DNA of 33,705 nt from Terriglobia bacterium (GCA_020073015.1 JAIQFZ010000052.1:1-33705); one strand, 5' to 3'; positions 1-7,345 are shown, counted from the first letter of the stretch. The notes: a model not told the origin generated them from the letters alone. Numbers and translations are program-made.

Positions 1-317
1 CAAGCTGCGATGCCCTTCGCAATCTTGTGGCAGGTCGAGGTCTCCACGTCGAACGCATGCACCTTGGGCTTGCTGTGCACCAGGTGCTGGATCAACTCGC
101 TGACCTTGGCATAATCCTCGCGGTTGTACCGTTCCGCATCTTCTTTCGTCTTCCAGAAGCTCAGGGCCAGAATGCCCTCTGCGTCGGACACGAGCACAAT
201 TTCATCCACAAAGCCGGTCTGCGCCTTCAACGTAGAAAGCACTTTGTCGTGGAGCGTGCTGCAAGCCTCCTTGGCCTTCCCCGGCTTCGTTTTCACTTCA
301 ACGAGTCGCACAAACAT
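1..317 (-). CDS. Dabb/ABM-type small protein (partial, C-terminus outside window)
   Basis: The minus-strand frame is open from ATG at 317 to the window edge (105 residues, no stop). It begins MFVRLVEVKTKPGK and contains 'GILALSFWKTKEDAERY'. This is the beta-strand, helix, then W-x-(S/T)-x-E-D-A-x-x-Y pattern of dimeric alpha/beta-barrel (ABM/Dabb, antibiotic-biosynthesis-monooxygenase-like) proteins. A good ribosome-binding site (AAAGGAG, eight bases before ATG) supports the start. Family members range from haem-degrading enzymes to small monooxygenases and proteins with no known activity, and no catalytic residue here points to one of them. It reads in the same direction as the crotonase gene to its right, about 220 bp downstream of it, so co-transcription is possible but unproven. 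Confidence 0.7.
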   Translation of the reverse strand, partial: MFVRLVEVKTKPGKAKEACSTLHDKVLSTLKAQTGFVDEIVLVSDAEGILALSFWKTKEDAERYNREDYAKVSELIQHLVHSKPKVHAFDVETSTCHKIAKGIAA

Positions 318-353
318 GGCAAAGACTCCTTTATCGGTTATGAAGTCTGTTAA

Positions 354-376
354 ACGGTTGCGAAAAAAGCAACCGT
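354..376. repeat. Perfect 8-bp inverted repeat (hairpin) upstream of the Dabb gene
   Basis: The arms ACGGTTGC (354-361) and GCAACCGT (369-376) flank a seven-base A-rich loop. It lies in the 217-bp gap between the crotonase stop (535) and the Dabb start (317). On the minus strand it could end crotonase transcription, but no U-tract follows, so an operator is equally possible. The 10-mer ACGGTTGCGA recurs exactly 100 bp away at 454-463. Nothing else stands out in the gap. Confidence 0.4.
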
Positions 377-534
377 CAGAGACGGAATCAACGTACACCT
401 GCTTGGACCGTGAGGTCAAACACCACGGAAATACGCTTGGGAAGGACGAAAGTACGGTTGCGATCTCCTTGGCGACCTCGGATGCAGGCCGTTGTCCAGA
501 TGTGAGCAATTAGGGAATAGCCGACGACCAGCGA

Positions 535-1338
535 CTAACGTCCCACCCAGCACGCCGGCCTTTTCTCAAGAAAAGCGGTCATGCCTTCCTGGGCGTCCGC
601 CGCCAACGAGTTCATGCTCATGACTTCCTTCGCGTAGGCATAGGCCTTGGGCTGGTCGAGATCAATCTGAGTGTAGAACGCCTGCTTCCCCAGAGCGATG
701 GTCAGCGTGCTGGCGCTGGCTACTTTCTGCGCCAGCTTCCGGGTTTCCTGTGCTAACGACTCTGCCGGGACGACCATGTTCACCAATCCCCAGTCAGCAG
801 CGGTAGGGGCGTCGATCATCTCTCCAGTGAGGAGCATCTGCAAAGCGCGTTTGCGCCCGACCGCGCGGCTGAGCGCTACCATGGGGGTTGTGCAGAACAG
901 CCCAATCTTGACTCCGGGTGTGGCAAACCCCGCTTTGTCGGAAGCGATGGCCAGATCACAGGTAGCCACCAGTTGGCAGCCCGCCGCGGTAGCGGTTCCC
1001 TGCACCTCAGCAATGACCGGTTGCGGAATGGACTGGATCTTCGTCATCAGGTCGGTGCAAGTATCAAAGATGTGCCGGTAGTCATTGATGTTCTTGCCAG
1101 TCATCTCGGCAAGATCATGCCCCGCGCAAAAGACGTTTCCCGCCGCCGCCAGGATGACGGCATGAATCTCGCGATCACGGCCGATGGCGGAAAGGCAGTC
1201 GATCAACTCGCGCATGAGATCGAGCGAGAGCGCGTTCCGCCGGTTCGGACGGTTGAGCGTGATCACCGCCAGAGTTCCCTCGCGTTCGACTTTCAAGTTT
1301 GGGTACGCAGCGACTGTCTCTACAGTCGAGGTTGCCAT
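535..1338 (-). CDS. Enoyl-CoA hydratase/isomerase family protein, ECHDC3-like
   Basis: This 267-residue crotonase-fold protein has an ITLNRP strand near residue 26, the first oxyanion-hole segment FCAGHDLAEM (70-79) and the second segment GTATAAGCQLVATCDLAIAS (114-133). The GHDL and 'ATPGVKIGLFCTTP' segments closely resemble eukaryotic ECHDC3 as I recall it. Notably, the two catalytic glutamates of true hydratases are replaced: the first by Gln122 (AGCQL) and the second by Gly142 (TPGV). A CoA thioester is still the expected ligand, but ordinary hydration is doubtful. The ATG at 1338 is chosen because the core domain starts soon after and an AGAGGGGGG tract precedes it; an upstream in-frame start at 1401 would add 21 low-similarity residues. 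Confidence 0.85.
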   Translation of the reverse strand: MATSTVETVAAYPNLKVEREGTLAVITLNRPNRRNALSLDLMRELIDCLSAIGRDREIHAVILAAAGNVFCAGHDLAEMTGKNINDYRHIFDTCTDLMTKIQSIPQPVIAEVQGTATAAGCQLVATCDLAIASDKAGFATPGVKIGLFCTTPMVALSRAVGRKRALQMLLTGEMIDAPTAADWGLVNMVVPAESLAQETRKLAQKVASASTLTIALGKQAFYTQIDLDQPKAYAYAKEVMSMNSLAADAQEGMTAFLEKRPACWVGR

Positions 1339-1620
1339 GGCCACCCCCCTCTTTCCGCAGGAGAATCTTACACCCGAGAACGCGATCTCCGGTGGTGACA
1401 AGTCTGCTGAACGGGCCTACGGCGCCCCCGGCCTGTGCGTCGTCAGAACGTATTCCATTTCTCAAGGAATGGGAGGCAACCGCTCTTGCAATGCTATTGT
1501 TGGTCATGTTCTTGTTCTCATACAGGAAGCCAGACTACATAACAAAAAGAGTCAAGACGGGCGGACAAGAAGAGATGAGCGTAGTAAAGTCCATTTCGGT
1601 TGGTGCTGGTGACACGTTTT

Positions 1621-2439
1621 ATGGGACACCTGCAAACTAACCGAGCAACGCACAAACCGCAGCGCACTCGCGCGGACACGTTCGAAGTCACGGTCCAGGG
1701 CCATCACCTTGAAGTGCAGCGCATCCCCGGCTGTGGGCATCATGCCACTGAGCTTGTATTTCTCCACGAGGGCTTGGGCTCGATCTCTCACTGGAAGACT
1801 TTTCCGGCGCACGTCGCAGCAGCCACTGGATTCCCGGTGGTGGTCTACTCCCGCTACGGTTCCGGTCACTCCGATTTGCTCGAAGAACCTCGCCCAGTCA
1901 CCTACATGCACGACGAAGCCCTCAAAGCTCTCCCCGAACTCCTCGCCAAGCTCAACCTTGAAGCACCGATCCTCATCGGCCACAGCGACGGTGCCTCGAT
2001 CGCACTGATCTACGCTGGTGCTCACAACCGCGTGCGCGGCCTTGTGCTGCTTGCTCCTCACGTCTTCGTCGAGGACCTTAGCGTCAAAAGCATCGCCGAG
2101 GCCAAGGTAAAGTTCGAAACCACGAATCTCCCCGAAAAGCTCGCCCGCCATCACCGCGATGCAGCCAGGACTTTCTGGGGCTGGAACAATATCTGGCTCC
2201 ATCCCGATTTTCGCCGCTGGAACATCGAAGAATATCTGCCACGCATCACCTGCCCAATTCTCGTCATTCAGGGTCTCGACGATCAGTACGGGACGATGGC
2301 CCAGCCAGAAGCCATCGCCCGCCAATCCCGCGGCCCGGTCGAGATCCTCCGCCTGGCAGATTGCCACCACTCCGCTCATCGCGATCAGCCCGACGCGGTG
2401 CTCGAACGGATCGCACAGTTCGTCTCCGTCTACGGGTGA
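1621..2439 (+). CDS. Alpha/beta hydrolase
   Basis: This 272-residue soluble alpha/beta-hydrolase has an oxyanion strand LVFLHEGLGS (45-54), a nucleophile elbow GHSDGAS with Ser122, a likely acid Asp220 or Asp221 in 'IQGLDDQYG', and a likely catalytic His250 in 'CHHSAHRDQP'. The glutamate in HEGLG (instead of the common HGxxG) and Asp in GHSDG are typical of a family subgroup of hydrolases and C-C bond hydrolases; the substrate cannot be read from sequence. The start is uncertain: the frame is open back to TTG at 1600, and neither start has a strong ribosome-binding site. It diverges from the crotonase gene; the 282-bp gap between them must hold both promoters, but I see no convincing -35/-10 pair there. 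Confidence 0.85.
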   Translation: MGHLQTNRATHKPQRTRADTFEVTVQGHHLEVQRIPGCGHHATELVFLHEGLGSISHWKTFPAHVAAATGFPVVVYSRYGSGHSDLLEEPRPVTYMHDEALKALPELLAKLNLEAPILIGHSDGASIALIYAGAHNRVRGLVLLAPHVFVEDLSVKSIAEAKVKFETTNLPEKLARHHRDAARTFWGWNNIWLHPDFRRWNIEEYLPRITCPILVIQGLDDQYGTMAQPEAIARQSRGPVEILRLADCHHSAHRDQPDAVLERIAQFVSVYG

Positions 2440-2556
2440 AATTGTGGGGCGAGGATATTGTGCTGCGAAGATCGCATCAAGCCGGTTCCGGACAGTTGGT
2501 CGGTCACTTGGGAACTGAGCCGGAACCGTTCCTTTCTCAACCAGTCACGCCCTGCG

Positions 2557-2570
2557 GTGATCTAAATCAC
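2557..2570. promoter_or_regulatory. CRP/FNR-type palindrome GTGAT-N4-ATCAC
   Basis: The sequence GTGATCTAAATCAC is a perfect inverted repeat with 5-bp arms. It matches the shared CRP/FNR-superfamily half-site TGA and sits 52 bp before the ATG of the cyclic-nucleotide-binding-domain gene. A similar and longer palindrome precedes the kinase gene. The regulator that binds it is not identified: the adjacent cNMP-domain protein has no DNA-binding domain. Confidence 0.5.
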
Positions 2571-2621
2571 TGAATTCCGGCCCCCAAACCTGAAGAATGG
2601 CTCCTAATCGGAGGGGGATGG

Positions 2622-3092
2622 ATGTCGACACCTACACCTAAAGGTCAACAGATGGGCCCAAAAGCGCGCAACAGGTATCCCGCCCTCTGGGCGGCACTTG
2701 AAGGAGTCTCGACTCGAATCGCAGTTGCGAAAGGCAAGGTTCTGTTCCAGCAGGGAGAGGCGGGGCGCGGTGTGTTCCTGCTGCGCGAAGGGAAAGTAAG
2801 GCTGTCGCTGCATGCGGCTGGTCGTAAGAAGCTGCCCTACCGGATAGCTGGGCCAGGAAATATTCTGGGATTCCCAGCCACCATCTCCAATGCGCCTTAC
2901 AGCCTTACGGCCGAGAATCTAGCGGACTGCGAGCTCGGATTCGCCCCTGCTGAAGATGTAATTAATCTCCTCAGCAAGCGCAGCGATCTTTGCTTTCAGG
3001 CAGTGGAGATTATGGCCCACGAAGTGAAGAAACTACGAAAAAGGCAAGCAGCCCTCCTCTATCTTCCTGTCAACTCTGCCAAACAGCTCTAA
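2622..3092 (+). CDS. Stand-alone cyclic-nucleotide-binding-domain protein (Crp-like, no HTH)
   Basis: The 156-residue product contains the cNMP-binding beta-roll: 'KGKVLFQQGEAGRGVFLLREGKVRLSL' is the classic glycine-punctuated start, then 'GPGNILGFPATISNAPYSLTAENLADCEL' in the phosphate-cassette region. It ends with the long dimerisation helix ('AVEIMAHEVKKLRKRQAALLYLP'). Crp/Fnr regulators are usually 210-240 residues, with a winged helix after this point; here translation stops and no helix-turn-helix is visible in the next 150 bp in any frame. The usual phosphate-binding Arg-(Ser/Thr)-Ala is replaced by YSLTA, so cyclic nucleotide binding is uncertain. The start has a strong GGAGGGGG site. 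The protein lies just ahead of the kinase-activator pair, so it may act by protein contact or by heterodimerising with a full-length Crp elsewhere. Confidence 0.8.
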   Translation: MSTPTPKGQQMGPKARNRYPALWAALEGVSTRIAVAKGKVLFQQGEAGRGVFLLREGKVRLSLHAAGRKKLPYRIAGPGNILGFPATISNAPYSLTAENLADCELGFAPAEDVINLLSKRSDLCFQAVEIMAHEVKKLRKRQAALLYLPVNSAKQL

Positions 3093-3156
3093 TTTTAGCC
3101 GTAGAATGGGTCGCGGAACGCGATGCGGTCACGCCCGCGCGCCACAACCACTCCCT

Positions 3157-3172
3157 TGTGATGGGGATCACA
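3157..3172. promoter_or_regulatory. CRP-type operator TGTGAT-N4-ATCACA
   Basis: TGTGATGGGGATCACA is a perfect inverted repeat of 6-bp arms and fits the CRP consensus TGTGA-N6-TCACA at all ten defined bases. It is 78 bp upstream of the chosen ATG of the histidine kinase, a normal distance for an activator site. This placement argues that the kinase starts at 3250 and not at the earlier in-frame start at 3106, which would put the operator inside the coding region. Confidence 0.6.
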
Positions 3173-3249
3173 GCGAAGGGTTATTCGCCCGGATACGCTT
3201 TCAGCCATCAGGATGGGGGGATCTCAGACCGCCGCAGCGCGGTGGATCC

Positions 3250-4566
3250 ATGAGCGACGACTTTCCCGAGCGGCGGTGGTTTTGGGCCACGCTGGCGCTT
3301 TCGAGCATCAGCATTGTCGGATTTGTGTTCGCCGTCTGGGAACTGCTGGAATCCCGCTTCTTTCGAGACGTTGATTACCTCACCCTTCACTACCTGTACG
3401 TAAGTCGCGGGGTGGTTTCCTCTTTCCTGCTGGCGTTCTGGGCTGCCTGGTTCGTGTTACGGGAGCGCCGCACCAGCGAGCATCAACTGCGGCGGTCGCG
3501 GGCGCGCTACCGCGGAATTCTCAACTGCTCTCCCGCGGCCATTGCACTTTTCGATTCCGACCTCGTGGTCGCGGAGTGGAATGCCGCCGCTGAGGACCTG
3601 TACGGTTACAGCCGCGCTCAAGTGCTGGGGAGCAAGCTGCCCACCGTCCCCGCCGAAAAGCAAAGCGAAATGCAGACGTTTCTTGCGCAGGCCTTCCAGG
3701 GCAAGCCGGTGTTGGATGTCGAAACGCGCCGTTGCGCAAAGGATGGCGCTCTCATCGATGTGCAAACCAACGTGCTTCCCTACCAGGAAGAAGAGCCTGG
3801 CCGTTACTTTCTGGAGGTAAGCGTTGACATTCGAGAACGCATCCGTCTGCGGCAAACCTTACTGCAGGTCGAAAAACTGACCACCATGGGTCAGATGGCA
3901 GCAGGAACGGCGCACCACCTGAATACGCCGCTGGCCTCCATGCTTCTGCGCGTACAACTCGCCCGCAAGCATGCCCAGAACGCGAGCGTGGACGTCGATC
4001 TTGGTGATCTGGAGGGCAGCATCCGTTACTGCGAGCAGTTTGTTCGCCGGTTGTTGGACTTCAGCCGCCGCCCACAACTTACGCGGCGTGCGGAGGCCAT
4101 TAAGGACACGCTGGATTCGGTGTTGAGTTTCTTAAGTCCCCAACTGGTCGCGAAACAGATCCATCTGACGCTCGACATGGATCCGGCGAACGGGTCTGCG
4201 GTCATGGCGGATCGGAACCAGATTGAGGCTTTGTTCCTGATCCTTATCACGAACGCCTTGGATGCTGTTCAGCCCGAGGGGCATATTACCGTTCGCTGTC
4301 ACCCGGCCGACGATCGCATTCACGTCTCCATTGAAGACGACGGCTGCGGCATTGAACCAGTGAACTTGCCGCACATTTTTGAGCCGTTTTTCACGACCAA
4401 GCCAGTGGGCAAAGGCACGGGGTTGGGGCTGTCGATTGCCGCTACCATCTTGCAGGAACACGAAGGCTCCATCCGTATTGACAGCGTGCCGAACCAGGGA
4501 ACAGCGGTGCGAATCGAGTTGCCGCTCTCGCCGAAAGCAGCGGCACCGGAGAAGGTCCTGGTATGA
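3250..4566 (+). CDS. Membrane-bound PAS sensor histidine kinase
   Basis: The 438-residue product has two N-terminal membrane helices (about 12-33 and 55-75) around a short extracytoplasmic loop, a PAS domain (about 85-200, starting 'YRGILNCSPAAIALFDSD'), a phosphoacceptor segment 'GTAHHLNTPLAS' with His222, and a HATPase domain: N box LITNALDAV, G1 DDGCGI, F box FEPFFTTKP and G2 GKGTGLGLSI. The residue after the phosphoacceptor His is another His, where most kinases have Glu. Its stop overlaps the start of the response regulator (ATGA), so the two are surely co-translated and partner proteins. The ATG at 3250 is preferred: upstream residues look non-coding and contain a CRP-type palindrome. 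The signal is unknown; a membrane PAS kinase next to respiratory genes suggests redox or quinone status. Confidence 0.92.
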   Translation: MSDDFPERRWFWATLALSSISIVGFVFAVWELLESRFFRDVDYLTLHYLYVSRGVVSSFLLAFWAAWFVLRERRTSEHQLRRSRARYRGILNCSPAAIALFDSDLVVAEWNAAAEDLYGYSRAQVLGSKLPTVPAEKQSEMQTFLAQAFQGKPVLDVETRRCAKDGALIDVQTNVLPYQEEEPGRYFLEVSVDIRERIRLRQTLLQVEKLTTMGQMAAGTAHHLNTPLASMLLRVQLARKHAQNASVDVDLGDLEGSIRYCEQFVRRLLDFSRRPQLTRRAEAIKDTLDSVLSFLSPQLVAKQIHLTLDMDPANGSAVMADRNQIEALFLILITNALDAVQPEGHITVRCHPADDRIHVSIEDDGCGIEPVNLPHIFEPFFTTKPVGKGTGLGLSIAATILQEHEGSIRIDSVPNQGTAVRIELPLSPKAAAPEKVLV

Positions 4567-5942
4567 ACGAAGCGGACACAAAGTGCACGGTGCTGGTGGT
4601 GGACGACGATCCCAGCCTTACCCGGACGCTGAAGGAGTTCCTGGTGGAAGAAGGATACGAGGTCGAAACCGCCCATGATGGCGAACAAGCCCTGGCTGTC
4701 CAGCAGAGGAACCCCGGCATCTGTCTGGCGCTGTTGGATTTGATGATGCCCGCGACGGACGGAATTTCGCTGATGGAGCAGTTGCGGCGCCACAACCCCG
4801 ATCTGCCGGTGATGATCATGACCGGCTTTGGCACCATTGAAACTGCGGTCGAGGCAATCAAGCGCGGCGCCGAAGACTATCTGACCAAGCCGCTGGAACC
4901 CGATGCGGTGAAGAAGAAGGTAGGGCGGATCCTGGAGGTATTCCGGCTGCGAAACCGCGTCTCGCAACTGGAGAGCAATCTGCATCGCTACTGTCCCTCC
5001 TTCGACTCCCTCGTGTACGTGTCGCCGGTGATGCAGCGGGTCGTCGAGAAAGCGCGAGCGGCCGCGGAGTCCGATTCGCCGGTACTGGTATTAGGGGAGA
5101 CCGGCACCGGGAAGGAACTGCTGGCGCGCGCCATTCACGCTGCCAGTGGCCGGTCGGCAAACCAGTTTGTTCCGGTGAATTGTGCCGCGCTGCCGAGGGA
5201 ACTAGTCGAAAGCGAGCTGTTTGGCTATCGCCGCGGCGCCTTCACCGGCGCATTCGCCGACGGCGTCGGCATCTTTGCTTCCGCGGCGCGCGGGACAGTG
5301 TTCCTCGACGAGGTCGGCGAAATGCCGAAAGAAGTTCAGGCGAAGTTGTTGCGCGTGCTCCAGGATAAAGAGGTGCGGCCGGTGGGCGGTACGCGGGCGA
5401 TTCCCGTGGACGTGCGTATCATCGCCGCTACCAATCACACCAACGCCGAGCTTCGCAACGATCAGCTTCGCCAGGATTTCTATTTTCGAATCGCCACGGT
5501 CGTCATCGAGATCCCTCCCTTGCGCGCGCGGCCCGAGGATATTCTGGTGTTGTCTCAACACACGTTACAGAAGCTCGAACAACGCTATGAACGGCCGATC
5601 GCCCTCCAGCGTGGGGCCGTGGAATTGCTGTTGAAGTACGCGTTTCCGGGCAACGTCCGCGAACTGGAAAATCTGCTCGAAAGCCTGGCCGCGCTGTCGC
5701 ACGATGATCCGCAGACCATCACGGAAAAAGATCTGCGGCCGTTACTCGATCCGGCGGGACTGGCAGACCTGCCACCCGCCAAGGGTGTCGAGCAGACGGT
5801 GGCGATTGAATCGCTGGAGCGGATGGCAATCGAGCGGGCACTCCGGCTCGCTGAAGGGAACCGGAGCAAGGCCGCAGTCCTGCTGGGCATCTCTCGCGAC
5901 ACGCTTTATCGAAAGTTAAAGGAGTACCGTACGGAAACATAG
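4563..5942 (+). CDS. NtrC-family sigma-54-dependent response regulator
   Basis: The 459-residue protein has three domains. The receiver (1-120) has acidic residues Asp14-Asp15, phosphoacceptor Asp59 in LLDLMMP, Thr87 and Lys109. The AAA+ domain (about 145-380) has Walker A GETGTGKE, the sigma-54-contacting loop GAFTGA (225-230, intact) and Walker B VFLDEVGEM. The C-terminal Fis-type helix-turn-helix is 'ALRLAEGNRSKAAVLLGISRDTLYRKL'. All residues for phospho-activated ATPase and sigma-54 activation are present. It overlaps the kinase stop by 4 bp. Directly downstream, palindromes of the TGTCCGA type and -24/-12 promoters precede two transcription units, so this regulator most likely activates the neighbouring cytochrome/NrfD locus. 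Confidence 0.95.
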   Translation: MNEADTKCTVLVVDDDPSLTRTLKEFLVEEGYEVETAHDGEQALAVQQRNPGICLALLDLMMPATDGISLMEQLRRHNPDLPVMIMTGFGTIETAVEAIKRGAEDYLTKPLEPDAVKKKVGRILEVFRLRNRVSQLESNLHRYCPSFDSLVYVSPVMQRVVEKARAAAESDSPVLVLGETGTGKELLARAIHAASGRSANQFVPVNCAALPRELVESELFGYRRGAFTGAFADGVGIFASAARGTVFLDEVGEMPKEVQAKLLRVLQDKEVRPVGGTRAIPVDVRIIAATNHTNAELRNDQLRQDFYFRIATVVIEIPPLRARPEDILVLSQHTLQKLEQRYERPIALQRGAVELLLKYAFPGNVRELENLLESLAALSHDDPQTITEKDLRPLLDPAGLADLPPAKGVEQTVAIESLERMAIERALRLAEGNRSKAAVLLGISRDTLYRKLKEYRTET

Positions 5943-5955
5943 CCCGGGTCGGGAC

Positions 5956-5972
5956 TGTCCGATTTTCTGACA
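5956..5972. promoter_or_regulatory. Putative upstream activator site, TGTCCGA-N3-TCTGACA
   Basis: A 17-bp inverted repeat of 7-bp arms (TGTCCGA and TCTGACA, one mismatch) around TTT, 14 bp after the stop of the sigma-54 activator gene. The same element with perfect arms occurs at 7347-7363. It ends about 100 bp before a -24/-12 promoter, a normal enhancer distance for NtrC-type activators. Confidence 0.6.
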
Positions 5973-6071
5973 TGTACCGGGCATACGACAGTTCCGGTCA
6001 GCCGCTCTTCACCACCGCGAGCGCTAAATGCTGCCATGACCGGAGTTTCCAAATACGTTGCCCGCCAGCTG

Positions 6072-6087
6072 TGGCCAGGCGATTGCG
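6072..6087 (+). promoter_or_regulatory. Putative sigma-54 (-24/-12) promoter for the tetrahaem cytochrome
   Basis: TGGCCAGGCGATTGCG matches the sigma-54 consensus TGGCACG-N4-TTGCA at TGGC, G and TTGC, with the invariant GG-N10-GC spacing. Transcription would begin near 6098. That leaves a short leader holding the GGAG at 6101-6104 and the GTG start at 6112, and excludes an earlier in-frame start at 6058. Confidence 0.6.
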
Positions 6088-6095
6088 GACGTTTC

Positions 6096-6112
6096 CAGTC
6101 GGAGACCGACTG
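6096..6112 (+). promoter_or_regulatory. Hairpin covering the ribosome-binding site and start codon
   Basis: CAGTCGG (6096-6102) and CCGACTG (6106-6112) form a perfect 7-bp inverted repeat with a three-base loop. It includes the GGAG ribosome-binding site and reaches the first base of the GTG start, so it could limit translation. It may be only a chance palindrome. Confidence 0.35.
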
Positions 6113-7344
6113 TGTCCGCTAGCCAGGGTTCCGATGGGCGCGTGCCGCTGCATTTGATGGCCTGGACGTTTCTGGCTGCAGTCGCTGTTCTTGCCTTCAC
6201 CGGAGCCCTCGTCACCCAAGGCCGGCGATCGCGCGAACGCTGGTCCGTCTTTCTGGAGGGCAGCCCCCAACAAGGCAGCGTGGTGTTCCGCGACAAAGGT
6301 TGTGTTCGATGCCACGCGGTGAACGGCAAGGGCGGCAAAGTGGGGCCCGACCTTGGCCGCGGAAAACCCGCCCAATCGAGTCTGCCTCAGCTCGTCACGG
6401 CCATGTGGAATCACGCACCCCAGATGTGGGAACGCATGCGCGCCGACGGAGTTTCCTATCCCACTCTCAGTTACGACGACGTCGCCCAGTTGCTCGCCTA
6501 CCTTTCCATGTCCCGCCACGTGGATGATCCGGGTGATCCGGCCCGTGGGCACGAGCTCTTTGCAAGCAAAGGCTGCATCCGTTGCCATGCTGTGGGCGGC
6601 GTGGGTGGGAGAATTGGACCCGACCTGGCGGCAGCAAGTGATCTCACCGGGCCTATGGAATGGACCGAAGCCCTTTGGAACCACGCCTCGCGCATGCGTC
6701 TGGCCGTGGAGCGGGAAGGCATTCCATGGCCGCAATTTCAAGGTCATGAACTGCGGGATCTGTACGCGTTCGTGCGGCAGAACACCGCGCGCGGCTCGGT
6801 ACCGCACGGCGATCCCGCACGCGGATGGCAGATGTTTCAGCAGAAGTCCTGCACTGGATGTCACTCCATTCGCATGGCCGACCAGTTGGAGGGACCAAGC
6901 CTTGGACCAGAGCGCCAGCTGCCTGAGACCTTTACCGAACTGGGCGGCGTCATGGTCAGCCATTCTCCGCAAATGGAGCAGGCGATGACGCGCCAAGGCA
7001 TCGCGCGCCCGCAGCTGTCAGCGCAGGAGATGACCGATATTTTTGCGTTTCTCTACAGCCTGCGATACGTCGATCCCACAGGCTCGCCCCACGTCGGAGC
7101 CAGCGTGTTCATGTGGCGAGGTTGCAGCCGCTGTCATGGTGAAAACGCCGAAGGGACTGCGCGCGCGCCCACGCTCCGGGGACGTACTTACAATTCCATC
7201 AGTCTGGCGGTCGCGCTCTGGCACCACGGTCAGAAGATGTATGCACAAACTCGCCGCGTCGGCGTTGCCTGGCCCACCTTAGTTGAAAGCGATGTCGGCG
7301 ATTTGCTTGCCTTCCTGAATTCGCCCCCGAAAGAACAGCACTGA
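6112..7344 (+). CDS. Membrane-anchored tetrahaem cytochrome c (four tandem monohaem domains)
   Basis: The 410-residue product has one N-terminal membrane helix (about 14-36, 'LHLMAWTFLAAVAVLAF') and then a periplasmic part with four CxxCH haem sites: CVRCH (64), CIRCH (155), CTGCH (247) and CSRCH (338). They are spaced 91, 92 and 91 residues apart, so the protein is four tandem class I-like domains. Each ends with a related block, WNHAPQMW, WNHASRM, VSHSPQM or WHHGQKM, whose Met is the likely sixth haem ligand, then a terminal 'DLLAFL'-type helix. Start: GTG at 6112 has GGAG eight bases upstream and follows the predicted promoter. It may form an electron wire between the neighbouring quinol-interacting complex and an acceptor; that role is inferred. 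Confidence 0.9.
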   Translation: MSASQGSDGRVPLHLMAWTFLAAVAVLAFTGALVTQGRRSRERWSVFLEGSPQQGSVVFRDKGCVRCHAVNGKGGKVGPDLGRGKPAQSSLPQLVTAMWNHAPQMWERMRADGVSYPTLSYDDVAQLLAYLSMSRHVDDPGDPARGHELFASKGCIRCHAVGGVGGRIGPDLAAASDLTGPMEWTEALWNHASRMRLAVEREGIPWPQFQGHELRDLYAFVRQNTARGSVPHGDPARGWQMFQQKSCTGCHSIRMADQLEGPSLGPERQLPETFTELGGVMVSHSPQMEQAMTRQGIARPQLSAQEMTDIFAFLYSLRYVDPTGSPHVGASVFMWRGCSRCHGENAEGTARAPTLRGRTYNSISLAVALWHHGQKMYAQTRRVGVAWPTLVESDVGDLLAFLNSPPKEQH

Positions 7345-7345
7345 A

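Noticed and set aside
973-1398. Long plus-strand ORFs opposite the crotonase and, similarly, opposite the GRE, GH38 and HypF genes
   Set aside because: They are antisense shadows in GC-rich DNA; the opposite strand has clear protein-family motifs throughout.
3106-3249. Earlier in-frame start for the histidine kinase
   Set aside because: The extra 48 residues are Arg/Pro/His-rich and unlike any domain, and they overlap a CRP-type palindrome; ATG 3250 directly precedes the first membrane helix.
6058-6111. TTG start at 6058 for the tetrahaem cytochrome
   Set aside because: It lies upstream of the predicted -24/-12 promoter and has no ribosome-binding site; GTG 6112 has GGAG at good spacing.
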